49,095 bases of DNA, taken from Clostridia bacterium. GTDB taxonomy: Bacteria > Bacillota > Clostridia > Peptostreptococcales > Acidaminobacteraceae. Below are positions 42,645-49,095 of this stretch, piece by piece (position 1 is the stretch's first letter; each line of letters opens with the position of its first letter). Where the stretch lies: the NCBI GenBank assembly GCA_014859095.1, contig JACUUV010000020.1, forward strand, positions 1-49,095, in the 5' to 3' direction. The notes under the pieces are model-generated. The model was not told the origin of the DNA. It worked only from the letters and a program-made list of their open reading frames with translations, and made no database searches. The translations under genes and the position numbers were made by a program.

Positions 42645-42672
42645 GTATATGTTGATTGTATAATACATATAC
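42645..42672. promoter_or_regulatory. Operator-like inverted repeat
   Basis: GTATATGT (42645-42652) and ACATATAC (42665-42672), 12-nt spacer. It lies just downstream of the -10, where a repressor would block transcription. A TATAAT in the spacer (42659-42664) could be a second -10. Confidence 0.5.
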
Positions 42673-42699
42673 AAAATACATAAGAAAGAGGTGAATAAA

Positions 42700-43758
42700 G
42701 TGACAGATCATAATGGAAAGGACACTACTTTCACTGAATCGAATCTTAAAGATTCAATGATTAAACCAGAGCACGTGATTGACTATGAATTGATAGAAAA
42801 TACATTGAAATCACCTTATAGTACGTTCGACCCATACAACCTTTTAAGAACGCATTTTCAGTCTTATTTTGAAGGACAAGAACAATGCTCAGTCATTGAG
42901 AATATATTCAGCCTTACAAGAGGTAAAGTAAACGAATATCAGTGGTTTAAGCATGTGGCAATAAGAAGGACCTATCAATCTTTTATGAATGATGCAACTT
43001 TTTCATTTGACAGGTTCGGTAAAACTGGACGTCACTTATATTACAACGCAAATTTTCCTTTTGGGTACCATGAGAGAGCCTATAAGCGTCACCATCACAT
43101 CATGTCAAAGCGGCATGAAGATATCAAATCAAAGCTGTTCATTCCACCTAATTTTAATAGCAGTAACAGTTATGGTCTTGAAGAAATGAGAGACTATCTG
43201 AATGACAAAGTAAATACCTATAAGAAAAAACGACCAAAAGTAAAGGGAAGGACTTTTGTTATTACTGCCTCAAAACCACAGATGAAGTTTTCAAGTGAAG
43301 GGGAATCATTAAAATCATTTTCAGGATTTGAGACTTATTCCAAAGACTATGCAATCAGGCACACTTTCCTAAATCATTATGATAATGTTGAGCACCCGAT
43401 CAGCTATTTTATCAAGTTTAAATTTGCTTCTGATAATGTGTATGGAAGAAAATTCATCCCAACATATGCCTGGGATACGCTTCCTGAAATAATAATAAAT
43501 ATGTTAAATCCTGTCTTAGGTTTCAATTTTTTTAATAGAGAATTTGAGAATTATGATATTATTTGCTTCAACTTGTTTGAATTGCCACTACGAGAGTCAA
43601 TCATTGAATACTTCATGAACTTCATGCTTTCATTTCATCAAGGACATCCAAACATCTACATTAAGGACATTTCAGGCATGGGATACTCTGCTTATATGAA
43701 GTACTCATTTTATGAAAGACTATTGAATTCCAATATAGATATTGGTAACTACTATTAG
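42700..43758 (+). CDS. Hypothetical protein of the transfer operon, 352 aa
   Basis: Start taken as GTG 42700, 7 nt after AGAGGTGA; the GTG at 42691 lies within that site. Soluble, rich in Phe, Tyr and His (HERAYKRHHHIMSKRHE), no membrane segment. No family recognised. First gene of a six-gene operon with the peptidoglycan hydrolase, so it is probably a cytosolic transfer factor. Confidence 0.65.
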   Translation: MTDHNGKDTTFTESNLKDSMIKPEHVIDYELIENTLKSPYSTFDPYNLLRTHFQSYFEGQEQCSVIENIFSLTRGKVNEYQWFKHVAIRRTYQSFMNDATFSFDRFGKTGRHLYYNANFPFGYHERAYKRHHHIMSKRHEDIKSKLFIPPNFNSSNSYGLEEMRDYLNDKVNTYKKKRPKVKGRTFVITASKPQMKFSSEGESLKSFSGFETYSKDYAIRHTFLNHYDNVEHPISYFIKFKFASDNVYGRKFIPTYAWDTLPEIIINMLNPVLGFNFFNREFENYDIICFNLFELPLRESIIEYFMNFMLSFHQGHPNIYIKDISGMGYSAYMKYSFYERLLNSNIDIGNYY

Positions 43759-43770
43759 AAGGAGGCCGTT

Positions 43771-44358
43771 ATGCTTTATTTAACACTACTTGCTTTAGCA
43801 ATTTCAATTATTGCTCTTATCATGCCTATAGTGGATAAAGATTTTAGAAGAGGATATATGTTTGCCAAACTGGAAAAACAGGCTGTAAAAGACATTCTGA
43901 AGTTGAGAATGGACCGAAACGAGAAGTATTACATGCAAGATATGAAGCTGTCATGGGCTGGCACTGCTTATCACTTGATGCCTGGACTTGTAAATCAAGC
44001 GACCAATAAACTGATTGATTTTCATTCGCCAAAAACAGAAGTAAGATCCACAGTATTAATGGTTATCTTAAAAGATTACAAAATGGTCAAAGACGGAGTG
44101 TATAAGCTGAATCTCAAAGACCCATTTGCTGAACTATGGACTGAGCCTATTGAAATAAGTCGTGATTTTTTAGAAAGAAATCTTGATTATATAATTAGAG
44201 TTGAAGGTGAGATTGTAAATAAAAACACTTCAGATGGCGTGATATTAATGAATCCAGAAATGAAAAACAAATATGTCTATCAACCTCTAAAAGTAGATGA
44301 AACAGGCCAACCAGTAGAAGTACTTGATATGCAATCTCACAATATAGAATTAAGGTGA
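43771..44358 (+). CDS. Membrane-anchored transfer-operon protein, 195 aa
   Basis: AAGGAGG precedes the ATG. One N-terminal membrane segment (about 1-21) and a soluble domain of about 170 residues with mixed strands and helices. No family recognised. Single-anchor subunits such as VirB8 have this topology, but the fold cannot be confirmed. Confidence 0.6.
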   Translation: MLYLTLLALAISIIALIMPIVDKDFRRGYMFAKLEKQAVKDILKLRMDRNEKYYMQDMKLSWAGTAYHLMPGLVNQATNKLIDFHSPKTEVRSTVLMVILKDYKMVKDGVYKLNLKDPFAELWTEPIEISRDFLERNLDYIIRVEGEIVNKNTSDGVILMNPEMKNKYVYQPLKVDETGQPVEVLDMQSHNIELR

Positions 44359-44362
44359 ATAT

Positions 44363-45217
44363 ATGGGAAATGTTATTGATTTTTCTAAAGCAAAATTAAA
44401 GATGATTGAAAAACTTCAAAACGAAGCAGCAATGGACTCAATGGTGGATAAAGAACCACTTTCAACTCACATTGGTGTTCCCGTAAAATTCTTACATGAA
44501 ACAAGTGAGGAAGAGTATTATGTTTTTTCAAAAATAGGATCTTATATCTGGGCATTCAATACTTCCAATCACATTAAGTTACCACTGAATGACATGACTA
44601 ATAAATCGAAGTGGATATACCCGCAACCAGGAAGTGGTGTGTCAAGATTTGAAATGGAGAATATAGGAACTGTCCATAAAAATTATGTGTTTCTTAATAG
44701 AGTTTATGAAAATGTATTCATTGATTGGGCAACTTTCAATTACAAACATGACAAAACAATCATTGAGACTTTTTTTAGCCTTCCTCCAACCATGCAGTTG
44801 GAATTTGATGATGGTTACAGAATGCCACTTAATCATGACAAAGCGAATGAATTTGGATTGGTTTTAGCCAGAGAAAACGAATTGGAGTTTATCAATTTCT
44901 TATCGCTTTCTTCTGCACCTATAAGCGCAATGTACTCTCAAGGTGCTAAGGTCATTGCATTTGATGAAAGTTTGGATGTTGTTATATTGGAGGGTGTGCT
45001 TCTTAGAGAAGGTGTTCAGACCGATTTTAACAACAATAACCTAATCAGCCACAATCTGAACAACATTCTTAGCAGATATGCATTTAAGATCATGAAAAAC
45101 GAGACAGAGGAAATCAACTTACAGCTCCGACAATTGAAGCAGGGGAAAGATACAGGTGGAAAAGGAAAATGGAAATCATTTTTCATGTCACTGAAAGGAA
45201 AATTGAGTAATGGTTAA
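44363..45217 (+). CDS. Hypothetical cytosolic protein, 284 aa
   Basis: Start ATG 44363, 4 nt after the previous stop. No membrane segment or signal. Basic C-terminal tail (KGKWKSFFMSLKGK). No family recognised. The stop overlaps the start of the NlpC/P60 gene by 8 nt, so translation is coupled. Confidence 0.65.
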   Translation: MGNVIDFSKAKLKMIEKLQNEAAMDSMVDKEPLSTHIGVPVKFLHETSEEEYYVFSKIGSYIWAFNTSNHIKLPLNDMTNKSKWIYPQPGSGVSRFEMENIGTVHKNYVFLNRVYENVFIDWATFNYKHDKTIIETFFSLPPTMQLEFDDGYRMPLNHDKANEFGLVLARENELEFINFLSLSSAPISAMYSQGAKVIAFDESLDVVILEGVLLREGVQTDFNNNNLISHNLNNILSRYAFKIMKNETEEINLQLRQLKQGKDTGGKGKWKSFFMSLKGKLSNG

Positions 45218-46826
45218 GAAGATTATCAGTAGAAAAATCAATAGGTTTTTAGTTATCAATGTACTGATTCCCCTTTTGATTTTTGTAATTATTATGGCTG
45301 CTGCAGTAGGCATTTTTTATGAACTTCCTAGACTGATCAATTTGAGAATTGATGAAGCTTTTGGAGGAGGGGAACAAAGTGGAAGTTACTCGCTTTCAGA
45401 GCTAAGAAACCATTTTGCTTCAGAGGACATGTCAGAACTTGATGCCATTCAAAGTGGTGAAATGTTATCGGAATACGTTGATCTACAGATGAAAAGTGGG
45501 CTATATGAAGTGACTGTTGAAAAGCTGGTCTATGAATATGTAGATGGTAATTTAAAACATACGTACTCTGTTCCAATGCAACTTAATTTTGGAAACAACA
45601 CAGAAAAATTTACAACACCTTGGCAATTGATGAGTGCTGTCGATCTGGTCAATGAAAACTTTGGAATTACGGAACGTTCAGATGAAGTAACACGGTTTAA
45701 TGAACTTTTGAGACCGCGATTCGATGGAAATATCAGTTCAAGTTTTATCCCTACTGTCTATGAAACCATCACTTCTGAAAGCAGATACACCACAAGAACG
45801 GTTAATAGAATCGATTATGCTACAGGTGAACCTTTTGAAGTTGCAGAAATTGATACGGATAAATGGGTGGTTAAAACCGTCACTAAGATTCCTAGACCAA
45901 TATTTGAATCTGTTGACTATTATGGCGGGCAAGTCAACAATGAAATCATTTACACAACGCACGTTGACGAACCTGTTTCTGATTATCAAGTCCTTTATGA
46001 TAATGCCGCAGGTAAAGAAACGCAGCGAATAACCACAACGGTAACAAGAGAAATCCCTAGTGTAAGTAAATCGAATTATGAGGTATCAACAAGTAAACTT
46101 ACAACTGCGATTACCAGCACAATACCTATTGATATGATTGAGCTTTACATTCAAATAATGGATCAGTACACTTCAGGATATGCACTTTCATCTTTGCTTA
46201 CTACAACTTCATTACGAGATTTGATCGATTTTGAACTGGAAAATTACTCAGAAAGGATTTATTCGTTTGAATATCCTACATTGAAGCATAATGAGACTGG
46301 AAGATACTATAGAGAAGATTTAGTAAACCTTGCATTATCACTGAAAGGTTTGGATTACTTCTGGGGAGGGAAAGACTCAAGCACTGGATTTAATCCAAGG
46401 TGGGGAAAATTGGTTTTGGTATCCGCTGCAGGGCATCCAGCCAGTGGTAATATGACGAGATATGGTCTTGACTGCTCAGGATTCGCTCAGTGGGTTTATG
46501 TAAATGCAGGGCTACCACTTTCCGGATCATCAAGAGAAATGCTTAGACTGGGACAAATCGAGGAGATACAACTTAGTGAAATCAAACCAGGTGATATCGG
46601 TCTTTATCACAATTATTCCAGTGGTGAAGCCTACAATCATGTTGGGATTTTTATAGAAAAGCAAGGCGATAATTACATGTTCGCACATAGTGGTGGATAC
46701 GCCTGGGCTGATGCCGATCATCCGCTTGGTCAAGTCACTGTAAGTGCACTCAATAAAACGATTGATGGAAATGCCAGAGTGAAATTTAAGAAGTTCTATC
46801 GATACTCAAACAAACCACTTAACTAG
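45210..46826 (+). CDS. Membrane-anchored NlpC/P60 peptidoglycan hydrolase
   Basis: 538 aa. One membrane segment (about 14-36) then an extracytoplasmic stalk with beta-rich sequence (about 60-340). The C-terminal NlpC/P60 domain (about 370-530) has the Cys in YGLDCSGFAQW (C422), the His in YNHVGIFIE and a further HSGG. The family cleaves peptidoglycan stem peptides; in conjugation it opens the wall for the channel (VirB1/CwlT role). CwlT-type proteins often also carry a lysozyme-like domain, which is not evident here. Confidence 0.9.
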   Translation: MVKKIISRKINRFLVINVLIPLLIFVIIMAAAVGIFYELPRLINLRIDEAFGGGEQSGSYSLSELRNHFASEDMSELDAIQSGEMLSEYVDLQMKSGLYEVTVEKLVYEYVDGNLKHTYSVPMQLNFGNNTEKFTTPWQLMSAVDLVNENFGITERSDEVTRFNELLRPRFDGNISSSFIPTVYETITSESRYTTRTVNRIDYATGEPFEVAEIDTDKWVVKTVTKIPRPIFESVDYYGGQVNNEIIYTTHVDEPVSDYQVLYDNAAGKETQRITTTVTREIPSVSKSNYEVSTSKLTTAITSTIPIDMIELYIQIMDQYTSGYALSSLLTTTSLRDLIDFELENYSERIYSFEYPTLKHNETGRYYREDLVNLALSLKGLDYFWGGKDSSTGFNPRWGKLVLVSAAGHPASGNMTRYGLDCSGFAQWVYVNAGLPLSGSSREMLRLGQIEEIQLSEIKPGDIGLYHNYSSGEAYNHVGIFIEKQGDNYMFAHSGGYAWADADHPLGQVTVSALNKTIDGNARVKFKKFYRYSNKPLN

Positions 46827-46834
46827 GAGGAGCT

Positions 46835-47809
46835 ATGAAAAAGAAAGTCATTATTGGAGTGGTCTTAGTCTTTTTATTTATAGTAAGCATTGATTTATTC
46901 ATTAGAAAGCCATGGATTCACCCTTCACAAACCGAAGAGGAAAGTGTTATGGATGAAAGCTCAATTGTATTACAGTCTAATCAAGATATGACTGAAACAG
47001 AAAGTAGAGCTGAAAACACTCAACCTACGGGAAATGAGGAAGAGGGGATAGAAACGCCTTTAACAGAAACACCGAGTTTTATCAATCAGAGAAATGAATA
47101 TTCGGCTTTATACAGTAATGGTGAGTTTAGTGATGAAATACTGGAAATTTCCAGTGAAGAGCTGGGTGGAAAAGATATAGATGCCTTATATGACACGCTT
47201 GATAAGATCTATCTCTTTTCGATTGGTGAGCTTGAAATAGACTCGCTTATAGGACTCGTAGATAGCGTAACGCTTGATGACAAATACCATCCAAGGTTTA
47301 ATGGGTTTGTAGAACAGATTTCCGAGCGTGAAGAGTTCGCGGTGTTTGATTCTTTTAGGATGAGTGAAAATGTCTATAAACTCAAGATCATGCTACAAAC
47401 ACCTGCAGGGGAAGGTGATGAGGATTATGTGTTAGATACACTTGTGACAACAGCGACTTACAATACGAAGTACAATAGATTATCTTTTGAGGAAATCATT
47501 CAAAGAACTCCCACTGATTTCACATATACTTCAGATCAGTATACGGTTCATGCGTATTTACTGGAATGTGATTCGCTTGAGAGCAAATTATATCTTGAGA
47601 TTTCTACATCACTTTCTGATATTATTATGATAGATGATATACCCTTGTTTAGTGCCAAGGCTAAGATGCCTAATGGTAATATAGAAGTGATTCCTTTTTA
47701 TCTGAATTATTATGGAATACCTCTTGTACCCAACAACGATTATTATTTTGTCGCCAATATTCCGACTGTAATTGAATCTATTGAAAGCCTTGAAATGATT
47801 AAGAATTGA
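46835..47809 (+). CDS. Membrane-anchored extracytoplasmic protein, 324 aa
   Basis: AGGAGGAG precedes the ATG. One N-terminal anchor (about 4-22), a Glu/Ser/Thr-rich linker (about 30-85), then a folded domain of about 240 residues in two halves, with no motif I recognise. Topology fits a VirB8/TcpC-like scaffold next to the wall hydrolase, but this is inference from order. Confidence 0.6.
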   Translation: MKKKVIIGVVLVFLFIVSIDLFIRKPWIHPSQTEEESVMDESSIVLQSNQDMTETESRAENTQPTGNEEEGIETPLTETPSFINQRNEYSALYSNGEFSDEILEISSEELGGKDIDALYDTLDKIYLFSIGELEIDSLIGLVDSVTLDDKYHPRFNGFVEQISEREEFAVFDSFRMSENVYKLKIMLQTPAGEGDEDYVLDTLVTTATYNTKYNRLSFEEIIQRTPTDFTYTSDQYTVHAYLLECDSLESKLYLEISTSLSDIIMIDDIPLFSAKAKMPNGNIEVIPFYLNYYGIPLVPNNDYYFVANIPTVIESIESLEMIKN

Positions 47810-47819
47810 GGTGAACGAA

Positions 47820-48191
47820 TTGACGGAGCTGTATTATACGTTTGTGTTTTGTACCAGATATCGGTATGCTTTGATTAAAAATAGTGAACAATCAAGCATT
47901 TTACGCGATTATTTCAATGAAGCAGCAGGGTTGAAAACTCTATATTTAGAGGATTTTAGCGCAAGAGAGGATCATGTCATTGTCAAAATAAAATGCATGG
48001 ACAGCAGTCTATCACCATTACAAATTGCACATCATTTAAGAACGGTAACATCAAAAGAAATTAGGAGCGATAAGAGATTAAATGTAATGCATCTTCCAAG
48101 CATATGGATACGGAATATTATGGTTACTACCAGGGATCTTTCTGATAAAGAGATTGAATCTTTTTTATCGGCGCAAAAACGTAGGAGCTGA
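47820..48191 (+). CDS. Y1-transposase-like (IS200/IS605 TnpA fold) protein, catalytic residues lost
   Basis: 123 aa from TTG 47820, 6 nt after GAGGTGA; the GTG at 47811 lies within that site. The whole length follows the TnpA_Y1 pattern: YYTFVFCTRYRYALI, DHVIVKIKC, SSLSPLQIAHHLRTVTSKEI, PSIWIRNIMVTTRDLSDKEI, FLSAQ. The HUH motif is HVI (H52, I54) instead of HxH. The position of the catalytic Tyr, four residues before the conserved Gln (Q119), is Phe115. So it should not cut DNA. It is the last gene of the transfer operon, with no IS ends around it, which suggests domestication as a DNA-binding transfer factor. An undescribed family of similar fold is the alternative. Confidence 0.65.
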   Translation: MTELYYTFVFCTRYRYALIKNSEQSSILRDYFNEAAGLKTLYLEDFSAREDHVIVKIKCMDSSLSPLQIAHHLRTVTSKEIRSDKRLNVMHLPSIWIRNIMVTTRDLSDKEIESFLSAQKRRS

Positions 48192-48312
48192 GACTGGTAT
48201 TTATAAAAAAGTACTAATTTTTATGAATAATTAGTCCTAGATATTTATACAAAAATAAATATATACATTATGTTTAAATAGTTTTCATTTTATATTAATT
48301 TAAAAATGATGC

Positions 48313-48362
48313 AAAGCCGGTAAAGCGTCCAAATAGTAACGTTTATCGGCTTATTTTTATTT
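48313..48362 (+). terminator. Terminator of the transfer operon
   Basis: AAGCCG (48314-48319) pairs with CGGCTT (48347-48352); inner TAAA/TTTA and CGT/ACG extend it; then TTATTTTTATTT. 48192-48312 and 48363-48500 are AT-rich and hold nothing else I can support. Confidence 0.75.
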
Positions 48363-48504
48363 GATAAATAAAAATTTCGTATATAGAAACATGTATATTT
48401 TACTTTACAGCGCAAAATTGAAACGATATAATAACAATTGTGTGTTATTTCAATATAAAATTTATATACAAATATTATACAAAAATCATAAAAAATCAAA
48501 CAAT

Positions 48505-48573
48505 TGAATAGGCAAACTTATTGAAAGATGAGGACGCAAAACTATAGGGTCTTTTACATGACAGCCAGTTGCA
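48505..48573 (+). promoter_or_regulatory. Cyclic di-GMP-I (GEMM) riboswitch
   Basis: Ordered GEMM signatures: GGCAAAC (48511-48517); stem CTTATT-GAAA-GATGAG with a GNRA tetraloop; GGACGCAAA (48532-48540); CTATAGGGTC; ATGACAGCCAG (48559-48567). This class binds c-di-GMP. The aptamer's CTATAGGG (48542-48549) can pair with CCCTAT (48590-48595), the 5' arm of the following terminator, which gives a ready switching mechanism. Confidence 0.9.
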
Positions 48574-48589
48574 AATTATATTTATTATT

Positions 48590-48622
48590 CCCTATGATGC
48601 TTAAAATCACGGGTTTTTTTTT
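48590..48622 (+). terminator. Terminator of the riboswitch expression platform
   Basis: CCC-TA-TGAT (48590-48598) pairs with ATCA-C-GGG (48606-48613), then nine T. The T-run is followed by GCCCAAAA, as after leader RNA copies 1 and 5. Confidence 0.8.
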
Positions 48623-48659
48623 GCCCAAAATTCAAAAATATCGAAAGGATAGTTAGAAT

Positions 48660-48962
48660 ATGTATGAATTCCAAAAGTTTTTAACTTCACAAGAAGAGGT
48701 CACAAAAGAAGTCAAAAAGTTGATTGATCTAAAATCTATCGGTGAAATATCTGAGCAAGAATTTGTAAGGAACTTAGTCTGCTACGTAATTACCTTTAGA
48801 ACACTTTTATTCAAAGTCAGAGGTGATAATGAATTCGTTTTAAAAGGTACACCAAAATTTAAACTTGGGAAAAAAAGAATCAGAATCATTGGAGCATGCC
48901 TAGAAAGTGTCGGTGTTGCGACCTTACAAGATGAGGGCGATGGAATTTATAAAATAAATTAA
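48660..48962 (+). CDS. Small TIGR04540-like protein under c-di-GMP control
   Basis: 100 aa; GAAAGGAT precedes the ATG. Charged and helical. The pattern EVTKEVKKLIDLKSIGEIS, EFVRNLV, LFK, LGKKRIRIIG resembles the small Firmicutes family TIGR04540 of unknown function, with a longer C-terminus (VATLQDEGDGIYKIN). Because only the riboswitch separates it from the transfer operon, its expression should respond to c-di-GMP. Family assignment is from memory of the pattern and is tentative. Confidence 0.6.
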   Translation: MYEFQKFLTSQEEVTKEVKKLIDLKSIGEISEQEFVRNLVCYVITFRTLLFKVRGDNEFVLKGTPKFKLGKKRIRIIGACLESVGVATLQDEGDGIYKIN

Positions 48963-49049
48963 ATTAGTTTGCCTTTGAGTGTAATAGTTAAATCACTACT
49001 GATGATATCATTTAATTAGGAAAGCATAAAAGGAGGATTTGGTCAATAA

Positions 49050-49095
49050 CCCACCACTTTAGAAGTGGGGGCTTGTGTATTCAAGTCCTTGTTGA
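49050..49095. mobile_element. Possible IS200/IS605-type element end
   Basis: A hairpin CCACTT-TAG-AAGTGG (49054-49068) within CCCACC...GGGGGCTTG resembles the subterminal hairpins of IS200/IS605 elements. It comes just after AAAAGGAGG (49028-49036), a ribosome binding site with no usable ORF after it (the frame stops at once), as if an insertion had split a gene start. The window ends here, so the rest is unseen. Confidence 0.4.

Noticed and set aside
48290-48499. 69-aa open frame on the minus strand
   Set aside because: Lies in an AT-rich gap over a terminator hairpin, rich in Tyr, Ile and Lys, with no ribosome binding site.

Overview
All supported genes in this window lie on the + strand. 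The sequence is AT-rich, with strong AGGAGG-type ribosome binding sites, many intrinsic terminators, S-layer-homology (SLH) proteins and Gram-positive-type conjugation genes. This points to a Bacillota genome, most likely a clostridium. The window looks like the backbone of a large conjugative element (plasmid or ICE) carrying cargo modules. No integrase, canonical relaxase, tRNA, rRNA or CRISPR array was seen.

Layout: 1-1072 holds two small secreted or membrane proteins. 1.2-3.3 kb is an operon with an unusual leader RNA and a YodL-like protein. 3.5-7.4 kb carries the VirD4/TraG coupling ATPase, a replication-relaxation-like winged-helix protein and a small protein. 7.4-8.9 kb is an SLH-protein cargo module flanked by a 49-bp direct repeat (46 identical). 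9.0-15.9 kb carries small membrane proteins, a Toprim primase-like protein, an S1-domain protein and a second winged-helix protein. 15.9-22.2 kb is accessory: a two-gene unit (SEC-C/transglutaminase-like plus PLD/EVE-like) that could be a defence or nucleic-acid-sensing locus, a coiled-coil membrane protein, an orphan Fur-box-like site and a second SLH protein. 22.4-28.8 kb is a DNA-processing block: SSB, N6-adenine methyltransferase, a 1057-aa DExH helicase and a DnaN-like sliding clamp. 28.9-36.4 kb is a toxin module: an RHS protein with a nuclease tip, its DUF4304-type immunity protein and a large, highly structured non-coding region. 36.5-48.2 kb is the type IV secretion operon (VirB2-, VirB3-, VirB4-, VirB6-like and NlpC/P60). 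Its last gene encodes a protein resembling the IS200/IS605 Y1 transposase but lacking catalytic residues. 48.5-49.0 kb is a c-di-GMP-I riboswitch controlling a small gene, and the right edge holds a hairpin resembling an IS200/IS605 end.

Two regulatory signatures organise the element. Five operon leaders (about 1.3, 9.05, 11.2, 22.45 and 27.5 kb) share a conserved RNA: a small hairpin whose stem shows compensatory changes, a conserved TTAGAGGC linker and a conserved terminator. They head the replication and DNA-processing genes (primase, SSB-methyltransferase-helicase, clamp) and two operons of unknown function. A separate set of promoters carries GGCGATT just upstream of the -10 and heads the coupling-protein and secretion operons. 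The inference is that the element runs two regulons, one by attenuation or antitermination and one by promoter recognition.
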